Of a DNA stretch of 64,000 nucleotides, positions 1-8,771 are shown one piece after another. The notes below the pieces were generated by a model. That model saw only the letters and a program-made list of their open reading frames with translations, made no database searches and had not been told where the DNA came from. Position 1 is the first letter of the stretch, and every line of letters begins with the position of its first letter. The translations under genes were made by a program, and so were the position numbers. The DNA is taken from assembly GCF_016650815.1 (NCBI RefSeq), contig NZ_JAEKEZ010000010.1, positions 515,996-579,995 on the forward strand, read 5' to 3'. This stretch comes from Pseudomonas sp. TH31. GTDB taxonomy: Bacteria > Pseudomonadota > Gammaproteobacteria > Pseudomonadales > Pseudomonadaceae.

Positions 1-249
1 GTCGTGGGCGTAATCCCACATCGCGTAGCCGGCGCCAATCGGACGGTGCCCGGAATGGCCATGACCGGCCATATCCAGCGCAATGATGCGCAAGCCTTTG
101 AGCTTGGGCGCCAGCCGGGCAAAGCTGTTGGCGTTGTCGAGCCAGCCGTGCAGGGCAATCACCGGCAAACCGTCCTCGGGGCCGAACAAATGCGCCGCCA
201 GCTCGATGTGCGGCAAGCTCAGGCGGACTTCTTCGACAACGTGGTTCAT
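1..249 (-). CDS. Alpha/beta hydrolase, 3' end outside window
   Basis: Only the first 83 codons are in the window, so the gene is partial at its C-terminal end. The visible part shows the start of an alpha/beta hydrolase fold: an HGW oxyanion-type motif near residue 34 in the context ALHGWLDN, followed by the DMAGHGHSG strand-turn typical of the family. The catalytic Ser, Asp and second His lie beyond the window. The ATG overlaps the stop of the upstream hydrolase gene by four bases (ATGA), so the two are translationally coupled. The substrate cannot be told; family members include esterases, haloalkane dehalogenases and C-C hydrolases. Confidence 0.85.
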   Translation of the reverse strand, partial: MNHVVEEVRLSLPHIELAAHLFGPEDGLPVIALHGWLDNANSFARLAPKLKGLRIIALDMAGHGHSGHRPIGAGYAMWDYAHD

Positions 250-1052
250 GCGCAATCCTGTTGGTGGCGACCGTCCCAGCGGCTGAGTAGATCCTTCAGC
301 AACATCGCGGTGTCTTGAGGACGTTCGAGGGGGAACATATGGCCGCCGGGCATGGTCAGCGACTCGCCCAACGGCATGCGCCCGACGGAACTGGCGTGGT
401 GACGCATGACCACACGGCTGTTACGCCCGCGCACCACCGCCAGCGGCACTTTCAACTGTCGCGCACGGCCAGGGCTGGTGTGGGGCACGCCGCGGTAGAT
501 GCTGATTTCCGTGGCGGGGTCGAAGCGCAGGCGCAGCTTGTCGCCAACCTTGTGCAAGCCGTGTTGCAAGTAGGCGTCGAAGCATTCCGGGTCGAAACCG
601 CGAAACAGGGTTTTGCCGGCAAAGTAACTGCGTGCGCTGTCCAGATCGGCGAACTCTTCGCGCCGACCCAAGGTGCGACCCGCCGGGGTCAGACGATCAA
701 TGAAACCGAAGCGCTTGGCGGCGAGGATCACCCATTGATCGGCGCGAGTCAGCACCGGCGAATCGAGCATCACCACGCCGCGGTACAACTCGGGGCAACG
801 CAGGGCCGCATGCAAGTGCAGCACGCCACCGAAAGAATGGCCGACGCCCCAGACGGGTTCGGGTTGCTGCTTGAGGTGATGGATCAGTTCATCCACCAGG
901 TTGTACCAGTTGTCATCCGCCGGGAAACGCGGGTCATGGGCGTGCTGCTCCAGATGCGTCACCTGATACTCAGGTGCCAACGCCGCGAACAACTTGCCGT
1001 AGGTCCCCGAAGGAAAGCCATTGGCGTGGGCGAAAAAGATCTGCTGCGACAT
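246..1052 (-). CDS. Alpha/beta hydrolase, 268 aa
   Basis: A complete alpha/beta hydrolase. The N-terminus reads MSQQIFFAHANGFPSGTY; the nucleophile elbow GHSFGG is near residue 80, and the GGHMFPLE segment near the C-terminus carries the catalytic His. A start nine codons further upstream is open but the MSQQ start fits the family better. It lies upstream of, and overlaps by four bases, the second hydrolase gene. The order matches the hydrolase pair beside the AMP-ligase gene in P. aeruginosa (PA1621-PA1622 region, from memory). The substrate is unknown; the neighbouring acyl-CoA synthetase and thioesterase make a lipid or ester substrate plausible but this is inference. Confidence 0.85.
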   Translation of the reverse strand: MSQQIFFAHANGFPSGTYGKLFAALAPEYQVTHLEQHAHDPRFPADDNWYNLVDELIHHLKQQPEPVWGVGHSFGGVLHLHAALRCPELYRGVVMLDSPVLTRADQWVILAAKRFGFIDRLTPAGRTLGRREEFADLDSARSYFAGKTLFRGFDPECFDAYLQHGLHKVGDKLRLRFDPATEISIYRGVPHTSPGRARQLKVPLAVVRGRNSRVVMRHHASSVGRMPLGESLTMPGGHMFPLERPQDTAMLLKDLLSRWDGRHQQDCA

Positions 1053-1194
1053 ACCGGTCAATCCATGGGCGAGAAACATGGGGTTGATTGTCCGTAAGAC
1101 GGCGGCCTACAGCAATGACTGTAACTGACAGGAATAGTGACAGTCCGGCCAGGGCTATGACGCATGCCCCCTGTAGCAGCCTGCGTTCGGCTCA

Positions 1195-1327
1195 TGTAGC
1201 AGCTGGCGAAGCCTGCGTCCGGCTGCGAAGCAGTCGCCAATCAAGATTACTCGGAGTATCCGATACACCGCGTACTCAGGTTTTACGACTGCTGCGCAGC
1301 CGGACGCAGGCTGCGCCAGCTGCTACA
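1195..1327. repeat. Long-loop inverted repeat, family D copy 1
   Basis: A 133-bp element with outer arms of about 40 bp (TGTAGCAGCTGGCG... and ...CGCCAGCTGCTACA) around a unique middle of about 50 bp. The same element recurs at 24980-25112 and 27574-27706. A truncated arm start (TGTAGCAGCCTGCG) precedes it at 1172. It fills the gap between the hydrolase and thioesterase genes, which diverge in no other way. Transcribed, it would fold into a long hairpin. Confidence 0.85.
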
Positions 1328-1339
1328 CAGGGCCGCGTA

Positions 1340-1783
1340 TCAACGGGAAGGCGGTGTTTCACCCAACGGCACCACCGCCATGGTCAACCGCGACACGCAA
1401 CTGGCCTTGCCCTCATCACTGGTCAAGCGGATATCCCACACATGCGTGGTGCGACCAATGTGAATCGCCCTGGCCACCGCCGTCACCCGCCCGCTGCGCA
1501 AGCCGCGCAAATGGTTGGCGTTGATTTCCAGGCCCACGCAGTAAAACTTGCTGGCGTCGATGCACAGGTAACTGGCCATCGAGCCGACGGTTTCGGCCAG
1601 CACCACCGAGGCGCCACCGTGCAGCAAACCGTAAGGCTGATGCGTGCGATGGTCGATGACCATGCTCGCCGTCAGGGACTCGTCGTCGAAGGCTTCGAAG
1701 CGGATATCCAGCACTTCGCCGATGGTGTTTTTCTGGATCGCGTTCAACTGTTCGATGTTGGGAGCGGTACGCCACAGGCTCAT
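1340..1783 (-). CDS. PaaI/YdiI-type hotdog thioesterase, 147 aa
   Basis: A single hotdog-fold acyl-CoA thioesterase of the PaaI/MenI type. The helix motif HGGASVVLAETVGS near residues 54-67 is the family signature, with the Glu of LAET expected to be the catalytic carboxylate and the preceding HGG the substrate-binding turn. A good ribosome site (AAAGGA, 8 bases upstream) selects the MSLWRTAP start over an upstream GTG. It follows the acyl-CoA synthetase gene on the same strand with about 30 bases between them, suggesting one operon in which the two enzymes make and hydrolyse an aryl- or acyl-CoA. The substrate is not determined. Confidence 0.88.
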   Translation of the reverse strand: MSLWRTAPNIEQLNAIQKNTIGEVLDIRFEAFDDESLTASMVIDHRTHQPYGLLHGGASVVLAETVGSMASYLCIDASKFYCVGLEINANHLRGLRSGRVTAVARAIHIGRTTHVWDIRLTSDEGKASCVSRLTMAVVPLGETPPSR

Positions 1784-1816
1784 CGCTGAGTTTCCTTTGT
1801 TGGTTTTGTTTGTCAC

Positions 1817-3484
1817 TCAATCCTGCCACAGCACCGCTTCGTTGCGCTCGCTCCATTCTTCGAAACGGGCGCCATACGCGGCTTCGATCACGTTGCGCTT
1901 GATCTTCAGGGTCGGAGTCAGAAAACCGTTTTCCACCGCCCAACTGTCCTTGACCACCACTAACCGGCGCAAGCGCTCATGTTTGTCGAGGGCGCCGTTG
2001 ACCTCTTCCAGGAGTTTTTCCAGGCTGGAATGCAAACTCGCGCGCGCCGTGCCAATGGCATCCTGCTGCCCGACTGCCGAGAGCACGCACAAGCCCAGCG
2101 GCGCACTCAGGCCATCACCGACCACGCACACCTGCTCGATCCGTGAATGCACCGCCAGGCGATTCTCGATCGGTGCCGGGGCCACGTATTTACCTTTGCT
2201 GGTTTTGAAGATTTCCTTCAGGCGCCCGGTCAGGCGCAGATTACCTTCGGCATCTTGTTCGCCTTTGTCGCCGGTACGCAGAAAGCCGTCTTCGGTGATG
2301 GTTTCGGCGGTTTTCTCCGGTTCCTTGAAGTACCCGAGCATGGTCGCGCCGCTGCGCACCATGACCTCACCCGACCCGGCAATCCGCACCTCGACCTCCG
2401 GGCAGGGCTTGCCGATCCAGCCAGGGTTGTACTCACCCGACCGGCCGATGTGCGAGTAACCACAGCTTTCGGTCATGCCATACACCTCCAGCACATCCAG
2501 CCCCAACTTGCGGTACCACAACAACAAGGTCTGCGGCACCGGAGCCGCACCGGACAAGGCGATGCGCAACGCATCCAGCCCCAGCCCGGCGAGGACTTTG
2601 TGCCCTACCCGCTTGCCGATGATCGGCAAACCAAGCAGGAAATCGAGGCGCTTTGCCGGAGTCTTGCTGTACACGCCCATCTGGAATTTGGTCCAGATGC
2701 GCGGTACGCCGAACAATGCGGTCGGCCGGGCGCGTTGCAAGTCGGTAAGAAAGGTGTCGAGGCTCTCGGCAAAGAACACGGTTTGCCCGGTATAGATCGA
2801 CGCGAGCTCAACGAACATCCGCTCGGCAACGTGGCACAGTGGCAGGTAGGACAGCAGCCGATCCGACTCGTTAAGGCCAAACAGCTGCGTGCCGCGCGTC
2901 GTGGCGAAGCCAAGGTTGCCGAAGCTGTGCATCACGCCTTTGGGCAGGCCGGTGGTGCCGGAGGTGTAAATGATGGTCGCCAACTGGTCGGCGGCGGGTT
3001 TCGGGTCGTCCTGGATCGGCGAGCTCTTTTGCAGGTCATCCCAGCTGAAATCAAAGGTGCCGGGCGGGTGCAATGGCAGGCTGATGATCGGCAGGTCAGG
3101 GCTGACGCCACGGGACATGCCGGGCCAGTCATCGAGTTTGCCGATGAACGCCAGCGCGGCTTCGGAGTGATTCAATACTTGAGCCACGGACTCGGCGGTG
3201 AGGTTGGGGTACAACGGCACCGACACATGTCCGGCCATCCAGATCGCCAGGTCGGCGATGATCCAATGGGCGCAGTTTTTCGAGATCAGGGCGATGTGAC
3301 TGCCTTGCGGCATTTCCCGGGCGCGCAGCCAATGTGCGGCGCAGCGGGCCTGATGGCCGACGTCGGCCCAAGTCAGCGTCTCGACCTGGCCGCCGCCCAC
3401 CGGCTGGACCAGAAAGTGCTGGCGGGGATGACGGGCCTCACGCTCGTAGAACACGTCCAGCGGCAAACGAAAGGCAGCAGACAT
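1817..3484 (-). CDS. AMP-binding long-chain acyl-CoA synthetase family protein, 555 aa
   Basis: An adenylate-forming ligase that would activate a carboxylic acid as acyl-AMP and then acyl-CoA. The P-loop-like A3 motif YTSGTTGLPKGV is near residue 180, the A5 motif YGMTES near 335, and the A8 segment RLTGRLKEIFKTSKGKYV near 430 with the hinge Asp replaced by the usual long-chain pattern. About 555 residues is normal for FadD15-like enzymes. The start MSAAFRLP has AGGAG eight bases upstream. It heads an apparent operon with the hotdog thioesterase. A TetR-type palindrome lies 42 bases upstream of the start, so control by an acyl-CoA-responsive TetR repressor is plausible. Confidence 0.9.
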   Translation of the reverse strand: MSAAFRLPLDVFYEREARHPRQHFLVQPVGGGQVETLTWADVGHQARCAAHWLRAREMPQGSHIALISKNCAHWIIADLAIWMAGHVSVPLYPNLTAESVAQVLNHSEAALAFIGKLDDWPGMSRGVSPDLPIISLPLHPPGTFDFSWDDLQKSSPIQDDPKPAADQLATIIYTSGTTGLPKGVMHSFGNLGFATTRGTQLFGLNESDRLLSYLPLCHVAERMFVELASIYTGQTVFFAESLDTFLTDLQRARPTALFGVPRIWTKFQMGVYSKTPAKRLDFLLGLPIIGKRVGHKVLAGLGLDALRIALSGAAPVPQTLLLWYRKLGLDVLEVYGMTESCGYSHIGRSGEYNPGWIGKPCPEVEVRIAGSGEVMVRSGATMLGYFKEPEKTAETITEDGFLRTGDKGEQDAEGNLRLTGRLKEIFKTSKGKYVAPAPIENRLAVHSRIEQVCVVGDGLSAPLGLCVLSAVGQQDAIGTARASLHSSLEKLLEEVNGALDKHERLRRLVVVKDSWAVENGFLTPTLKIKRNVIEAAYGARFEEWSERNEAVLWQD

Positions 3485-3525
3485 GCGACTTGCTCCTGTG
3501 TTTTTGGTCTGGAGCAAGCGTAGTC

Positions 3526-3545
3526 AACCAAGCAAGTGCTTGGTT
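3526..3545. promoter_or_regulatory. TetR-type operator palindrome upstream of acyl-CoA synthetase
   Basis: A dyad AACCAAGCA-N2-TGCTTGGTT with two perfect 9-bp arms, 42 bases upstream of the acyl-CoA synthetase start. Its size, symmetry and position near the promoter resemble operators of TetR-family repressors of fatty acid and branched-chain acid catabolism. No TetR gene is present in the window, so the regulator would act in trans. Confidence 0.6.
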
Positions 3546-3564
3546 AATTATTTATGGGTAAGGC

Positions 3565-3665
3565 AAGATCAAAAGATCGCAGCCTCGTTGCACTCGACAG
3601 CTCCTACATGGATTTCGCATTCCCCTGTAGGAGCTGTCGAGTGCAACGAGGCTGCGATCTTTTGC
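3565..3665. repeat. Inverted repeat, family A with variant core
   Basis: A perfect-looking inverted repeat with arms of about 44 bp starting AAGATCAAAAGATCGCAG and ending with its complement, around a short loop. The outer parts are those of the family A element found at eight other places in the window, but the middle of both arms carries a different block (CTCGTTGCACTCGACAG instead of CTTCGGCAG), matched on both sides so pairing is kept. It separates the acyl-CoA synthetase promoter from the sixA 3' end. Confidence 0.85.
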
Positions 3666-3667
3666 TT

Positions 3668-4120
3668 TTAAGGGTGTTTGATGCCGTTAAGCTTCATCGC
3701 CCCAGCCAGCGGCAAGTCGCCTTCGAGTTCCGCCAGGCCAGCCGTTTTTACCGCTTCCGGTTGCTGCACATGACCGTGCTGAAGGTAGCCCAACAAGTTG
3801 CCCACCAACGGGTTATGGCTGACCAGCAACGCGTAATCCACCGACACCAACTGCTCGGCCACCGCTTGCGGGCGGTTGTCCGGGGTCAGCCACTCGACGG
3901 TACGAATCTCCGGCTCAAAGCCCAAGGCCTCACGCACCAACTGCGCGGTCTGTTGTGCTCGCAGATAGGGACTGGCGTAGATCGCGCTGATCGGTTGCCC
4001 GATCAACTTGGCGGCGCTGCGCAGCGCCTCTTCGCGACCGTGGGCGGTCAGTGCCCGTTCGGAGTCGGGACGCGAGCCGTAAGGCTCGGCTTCACCGTGA
4101 CGCAATACCCAGAGTTTCAT
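3668..4120 (-). CDS. sixA: Phosphohistidine phosphatase SixA, 150 aa
   Basis: A short histidine-phosphatase-superfamily protein. The catalytic RHGEAEP motif is at residues 7-13, with RALTAHGREEA following as in SixA; a second catalytic His is in SHNPLVG. SixA removes phosphate from phosphohistidine, in E. coli from Hpt domains or the nitrogen PTS protein NPr. The length is normal. The start overlaps the stop of the DUF4389 gene by four bases (ATGA). The order gpsA, DUF4389 gene, sixA is conserved in Pseudomonas and suggests a small operon read from gpsA. Confidence 0.9.
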   Translation of the reverse strand: MKLWVLRHGEAEPYGSRPDSERALTAHGREEALRSAAKLIGQPISAIYASPYLRAQQTAQLVREALGFEPEIRTVEWLTPDNRPQAVAEQLVSVDYALLVSHNPLVGNLLGYLQHGHVQQPEAVKTAGLAELEGDLPLAGAMKLNGIKHP

Positions 4121-4464
4121 AGCTTGGGTTCCTCATCTCGAACCGGATGCGGAGCAGGCGCCACCACGTGCGGCGCTTCACCTTCCGGTGTACGCGGCGC
4201 CGGCCAGTCGGCGAACGGCCAGGGCTTCTGGTCGCTGTGAAAGCTGCCGAACCGACCGATCTGGGCCAGGAACTGGCTCAGGCTGTCGCCGAAGTTCATC
4301 AGGCTGGCGCTCGGGGCGCCGTAGATCAAACGGTAGATCAACTGCACCAGCACGACCGCGCCGAGGATGAATTGCGCCACTTGCCAGACCAGCAAGAAAA
4401 CGATCATCCACAGCACCCGCAGCAGGATCGATTCGTACTTGGCTTCTACTTTCGGTTCGTTCAT
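4117..4464 (-). CDS. DUF4389 membrane protein, 115 aa
   Basis: A small inner-membrane protein of the DUF4389 family. One long hydrophobic stretch at residues 13-45 (LLRVLWMIVFLLVWQVAQF onward) could form one or two passes, followed by a soluble, proline-rich C-terminal tail ending in PHPVRDEEPKL. The function is unknown. It lies between gpsA and sixA, overlapping sixA by four bases, with 31 bases to gpsA, so it is probably cotranscribed with both. Confidence 0.85.
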   Translation of the reverse strand: MNEPKVEAKYESILLRVLWMIVFLLVWQVAQFILGAVVLVQLIYRLIYGAPSASLMNFGDSLSQFLAQIGRFGSFHSDQKPWPFADWPAPRTPEGEAPHVVAPAPHPVRDEEPKL

Positions 4465-4495
4465 GTCTCGTTCTCCCTGCCCGTAGATTGAAGAC

Positions 4496-5521
4496 TCAGT
4501 TGAAACCGCTGGTGGAGATAAAGTCGACGTCGGTCTTCGGCTCGGCGCGCATTAACAGCCCGATCACCTGCTCCAGCGTGCGCCCTTCGAACAAAATCGC
4601 GTGCAGGCCGGCGACCAGCGGCATGTACACACCCACTTCCTGAGCCTTGGCCTTGAGCACTTTCAAGGTGTTCACGCCCTCGGCAACTTCGCCCAGGCGT
4701 GTCACTGCGTCTTCCAGGCTCAAGCCCTGGCCGAGGGCGAACCCGACCTGGTAGTTGCGACTTTTGGGCGACGAACAGGTGACGATCAAGTCGCCCACGC
4801 CCGCCAGCCCGAGGAAGGTCATCGGGTTGGCACCCTGATTCACGGCAAAGCGGGTCATTTCCGCCAATGCGCGGGTGATCAGCATGCTCTTGGTATTTTC
4901 ACCCATGCCCAGCGCCACCGCCATGCCGGCAATGATCGCGTAGACGTTTTTCAACGCGCCGCCCAACTCCACGCCGAAGCGGTCGGCGCTGGCGTACACG
5001 CGAAAAGTACGACCGTGCAGTGCTTCCTGAACCCGTTGGCAGAGTTCTTCGTCTTCGCTGGCGACGACGGTGGCGGTCAGCGCGTGTTCGGCGATTTCAC
5101 GGGCCAGGTTCGGCCCGGAAAGTACGCCGATGCGTGCTTGCGGCGCGATCTCTTCGAGGATCTCGCTCATCAGCTTGAACGTGTGGGCTTCGATGCCCTT
5201 GGTCAGGCTGACCAGCAGTTTGCCGCTCAAACGATCGGCAAAAGGCACCAACACCGAGCGCAGCGCGCTGGACGGCAGCGCGACGAAGCACAGGTCGCAG
5301 GCGTCCAGAGTGGCTTGCAGATCAGTGACTGCCGTAACACCCGGCAGAATCTTGATGCCTTTAAGGTAACGCGGGTTCTCGCGATTGACCCGAATGGCCT
5401 CGGCCTGTTCGGGGTCACGCATCCACTGCAAGACCTGATGTCCGTTCTCGGCCAGAAGATTAGCCACGGCGGTACCAAAACTTCCGCCTCCCAGGACCGC
5501 AATTGGGCGCTGTTCAGTCAT
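4496..5521 (-). CDS. gpsA: NAD(P)H-dependent glycerol-3-phosphate dehydrogenase, 341 aa
   Basis: GpsA reduces dihydroxyacetone phosphate to sn-glycerol 3-phosphate, the backbone for phospholipid synthesis, in the cytosol. The N-terminal Rossmann motif GGGSFGTA is at residues 11-18, the catalytic-Lys motif SLTKGIE near 110 and the conserved GALKNVYAI helix near 192. The length is normal. The MTEQRPIAV start is used; 26 further upstream codons are open but do not resemble the family. The gene heads the DUF4389-sixA operon and lies near fabAB, which supply the acyl chains for the same pathway. Confidence 0.95.
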   Translation of the reverse strand: MTEQRPIAVLGGGSFGTAVANLLAENGHQVLQWMRDPEQAEAIRVNRENPRYLKGIKILPGVTAVTDLQATLDACDLCFVALPSSALRSVLVPFADRLSGKLLVSLTKGIEAHTFKLMSEILEEIAPQARIGVLSGPNLAREIAEHALTATVVASEDEELCQRVQEALHGRTFRVYASADRFGVELGGALKNVYAIIAGMAVALGMGENTKSMLITRALAEMTRFAVNQGANPMTFLGLAGVGDLIVTCSSPKSRNYQVGFALGQGLSLEDAVTRLGEVAEGVNTLKVLKAKAQEVGVYMPLVAGLHAILFEGRTLEQVIGLLMRAEPKTDVDFISTSGFN

Positions 5522-5717
5522 ATGCAATCCGTTAATCCATAGCAGTGGCGATGCCGGCATTATACGGAGCGGCCCAGTGGCGGCCAGCCCCAGCGTCAAT
5601 TACCGACACTTGTAGGAAGAAGACCAACAAAACCGAGGAAAATGCCCGTAACGTGACTGGAAAAGTCACTGAGCTCGGTTAACATGCGCGCCAATTAATC
5701 GCTATCAAGGCTGTGTT

Positions 5718-7841
5718 GTGTCTTTTGGCCCGCCCTCACCTCGCTCGCCGCTGCTTCTGGCGCTGGTCTTCAGCCCGGCATTGCTGGCCGACGACCTGTT
5801 CCTGGACAGTGAAACGTTGCCGCAGGTGCTGACCGCTACGCGGCTGAAACAGTCGCCGGCGGCGGTGCCAGGAAGCATGACGGTGATCGACAGCGAACTG
5901 ATCAACGCCAGCGGCGCCCGGGACATCAGCGAATTGCTGCGACTGGTGCCGGGCATGATGGTCGGCAACATTACCGGCAATCAGCCAGCGGTGAATTACC
6001 ACGGTACCAATGCCAGCGAAGCCCGGCGTATGCAGGTGTTGATCGATGGCCGTTCGGTGTACCGGGCCGGCCTCGCCACGGTGGACTGGAGCGATATCCC
6101 GGTGGCCATGGAAGACATCGAGCGCATCGAAGTCTTTCGCGGGCCAAACACCGTCAGTTATGGCGCCAACGCGCTGATGGCGGTGGTCAACATCATCACC
6201 CGCAACCCCGCCGACAGCCATGGCACACGGCTGAAAGTCACCCAGGGCCAGCGCGGCATCAATGACTTTTACGCCAGCCAGGGCAGCGGTTGGGATGGCG
6301 GTGATATGCGCCTGTCGCTCTCCGGCCAGCAGGACGACGGCTTCGACTCGGACCGCACCGGCGCCGATTACCGCGACAGTCGACGTTTGAACCGCTTCAA
6401 CCTCGCCGTCAGCCAGACGCTCAACGACAGTCAAGGCATCGACTGGCAATTGAACGCCAAGGACGGGACCAACCAGCGGCCCTATACCTACCGCCCGGTG
6501 TTTTCGGGAATTACCGCTGCCGGCAACAATTCCGACGTGATCGCCAAGGATTACGCCGGCTCGCTGCGCTGGAACCTGGACATCAATCCCGAGCACAGCC
6601 TCTATATCCAGGGTTCGGCGCAACACTGGGATCGCCAGCAGACCTGGCGTGCCTGTGACGCCGAAGTGTCGTTCAGCCCACAACTGACCGATTTGTGGCA
6701 ACTCAACCCGAACTATGCCGAACGCCTGGCGCGCAATATGGAGCGCTACACCGGCCCCGGCGCACCAGCCGGCAGCCCGGTCGAACAGGCATTGGGCAAT
6801 CAGGTGCTGGCCCAATGGAGAAACGGCGCCCGGCAAACCCTGTGCGGCGACATTGACCAAAGCGCCCGGGAGTCGCGCTACGACCTCGAACTGCAAGACA
6901 CCCTGAGCCTGTCCGATAGTCTTCGGCTGGTCAGCGGCATGAACTATCGTTACGACCGGGCAGACTCCGAGACCTACTTCAATGGCACGCTCGACGACAC
7001 CACCTGGCGTACGTTCGGTCAACTCGAGTGGCGCGCCAGCGAACACTGGTTGCTGCAGGGCGGTGCCATGTTCGAGGACTCGAAGCTGACCGGCAACTCG
7101 CTGACGCCACGGGTAGCGGTCAATTATTTGATCAACCCGCGCCATGGCCTGCGCGCGGTGTATTCCGAAGCGATCCGCTCCCCGGACATGTTCGAGAACA
7201 ACGTGAACTGGAGTTATCAGGTGACCAACCTGCGGCCCAGCGCCTATGGCCAGACCAGTGCCCGCTATTTTGTGAAGACCCGCGGCCCCGGCGACCTCGA
7301 CAAGGAGCGCATGCGTTCACGGGAACTGGGCTACAACGGCTACTTCGCCGAACTGGGCCTGTCGGTGGATATGAAGCTGTTCTACGACGAAATCACCGGC
7401 ATGATCAGCGAGCCGTTGCGCAACAATCAGTACATTGCCAGCAACGCCAACAACTCGCGATTCAGCGGGACCGAAACCCAGTTCGACTGGCATGTCAGCA
7501 GCATCGATCGTCTGCGCCTGACCTATGCCTACGTCAATGCCAGGGCCAGCAACCCGCAGGACCAATTGCAGACTGCGCGTAACAGTGGTTCCGCCGGTTG
7601 GCTGCGCAATTGGGGCCGGGGCTGGAACAGCGCGCTGTTCTATTATGGTGACGATGCCCTGAACGGCTACCGTTTCGAACGGCTCGACACACGCATCGCC
7701 AAACACATCGGCCTGGGCAAGGCCAATCTGGAACTGGCAGGAGTGTTGCAGCAACGCCTCGACAATCAACCCGCCACCTTCGTCGACAACCATTACGACG
7801 AACGCCGAGTGCTCTACTTCAGCGCGGAGCTGGCGTTTTAG
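5718..7841 (+). CDS. TonB-dependent outer membrane receptor, 707 aa
   Basis: An outer-membrane TonB-dependent receptor. A short signal sequence (PLLLALVFSPALLA) ends near residue 24. The plug domain spans about 30-150, with LPQVLTATRLKQSPAAVPGS at its start and RIEVFRGPNTVSYGANALMA closing it; the rest is beta-barrel and ends with the terminal Phe of YFSAELAF. It starts at a GTG, since no ATG lies in frame nearby. The ligand is unknown; the plug and length resemble BtuB/vitamin- or siderophore-type receptors. Its stop is followed directly by the ATG of the binding-protein gene (TAGATG), which in turn overlaps the kinase gene, so the three form one unit. Confidence 0.9.
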   Translation: MSFGPPSPRSPLLLALVFSPALLADDLFLDSETLPQVLTATRLKQSPAAVPGSMTVIDSELINASGARDISELLRLVPGMMVGNITGNQPAVNYHGTNASEARRMQVLIDGRSVYRAGLATVDWSDIPVAMEDIERIEVFRGPNTVSYGANALMAVVNIITRNPADSHGTRLKVTQGQRGINDFYASQGSGWDGGDMRLSLSGQQDDGFDSDRTGADYRDSRRLNRFNLAVSQTLNDSQGIDWQLNAKDGTNQRPYTYRPVFSGITAAGNNSDVIAKDYAGSLRWNLDINPEHSLYIQGSAQHWDRQQTWRACDAEVSFSPQLTDLWQLNPNYAERLARNMERYTGPGAPAGSPVEQALGNQVLAQWRNGARQTLCGDIDQSARESRYDLELQDTLSLSDSLRLVSGMNYRYDRADSETYFNGTLDDTTWRTFGQLEWRASEHWLLQGGAMFEDSKLTGNSLTPRVAVNYLINPRHGLRAVYSEAIRSPDMFENNVNWSYQVTNLRPSAYGQTSARYFVKTRGPGDLDKERMRSRELGYNGYFAELGLSVDMKLFYDEITGMISEPLRNNQYIASNANNSRFSGTETQFDWHVSSIDRLRLTYAYVNARASNPQDQLQTARNSGSAGWLRNWGRGWNSALFYYGDDALNGYRFERLDTRIAKHIGLGKANLELAGVLQQRLDNQPATFVDNHYDERRVLYFSAELAF

Positions 7842-8771
7842 ATGCAGCCTTCGTCACGCAAAACGCCAATCCTTGGCCGCCTGCTGGCCGGGTTGTGCCT
7901 GACCGTCAGCGGTCTGCTGTGCAGTCTGCCGGCCAGTGCCGCGGACATTCTGCTGACCGGCACCGAAGACAGCCCCGGCGTGCAATCCTTCACCCAGGCC
8001 CTGAGCGAGTTACGCCCCACCGACAGCGTGCACTTCAAGCCGCTGTCCAGCCTGCCGGCGCCGGGCAAACTGCCCAGCGGCACGCGCTTGATCCTGCTCG
8101 ACTTACCGAGCCTCGACTGGCGCCTGCAAGACAGCCAGGGCCCGGCGACGCTGGTGCTGCGTATCAGCCGCCTGCAGGCGCGGCAACGGCTGAACAATCT
8201 GCTGCCATCCCATTTGAGCCTGCTGTGGAGCGATCCGCCGATTGAGCGGCAATTGCGCCTGACCCGGCTGATCCTGCCCCAAGTCCGCCGGGTCGGCGTG
8301 CTGTATGACCGGCACAGCGAATTCCTTTTGAAAGAACTGCGCCTGGCCGCGCTGCCCCTGGGCCTTGAGATCATCACGCAACGTTGGGAAAACACCAGCG
8401 ACAGCCGTCCATTGCAGGCGCTGCTGAAAAACAGTGACGTGCTGCTGGGGCTGGACGACCCCGACCTGTACAACCCCAAAACCGCGAAAAACCTGCTGCT
8501 CAGCAGCTACGCACGACAGATGGCGCTGATCGGCCCCAACGCCGGTTTCGTCAAGGCCGGCAGCCTGACCAGCACGTACAGCGACCAGAGCGACTGGCTG
8601 GCGATTCTCGTCGATTTGCTCGGCCAGCCACCGAGCAGTTGGCCACGCACGCTCTACCCCAAACACTTCAAAGTCTTAAGCAACCCGCAAGTGGCTCGTT
8701 CATTAGGTATTGAACAGATGGATGAAGCATCGGTCGCCACCCAGTTGGCCGAAGGAGAACGCCGCCCATGA
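7842..8771 (+). CDS. Orphan ABC-type periplasmic binding protein, 309 aa
   Basis: A secreted solute-binding-like protein. The signal peptide runs to the AxA site at PASAADILL (residue 34). The body, with LTGTEDSPGVQSFTQAL and VLLGLDDPDLYNPKTAKNLLL, resembles the ABC_sub_bind family of uncharacterised periplasmic components. No permease or ATPase gene is nearby. The gene abuts the TonB receptor gene and overlaps the hybrid kinase gene by four bases (ATGA). This arrangement suggests that it presents a ligand to the kinase sensor domain, not to a transporter; that role is inferred from context only. Confidence 0.8.
   Translation: MQPSSRKTPILGRLLAGLCLTVSGLLCSLPASAADILLTGTEDSPGVQSFTQALSELRPTDSVHFKPLSSLPAPGKLPSGTRLILLDLPSLDWRLQDSQGPATLVLRISRLQARQRLNNLLPSHLSLLWSDPPIERQLRLTRLILPQVRRVGVLYDRHSEFLLKELRLAALPLGLEIITQRWENTSDSRPLQALLKNSDVLLGLDDPDLYNPKTAKNLLLSSYARQMALIGPNAGFVKAGSLTSTYSDQSDWLAILVDLLGQPPSSWPRTLYPKHFKVLSNPQVARSLGIEQMDEASVATQLAEGERRP

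Noticed and set aside
315..1097. Long open frames on the plus strand opposite the hydrolases and many other genes
   Set aside because: These are shadow frames caused by high G+C; they lack ribosome sites and family motifs, while the opposite strand carries clear genes.
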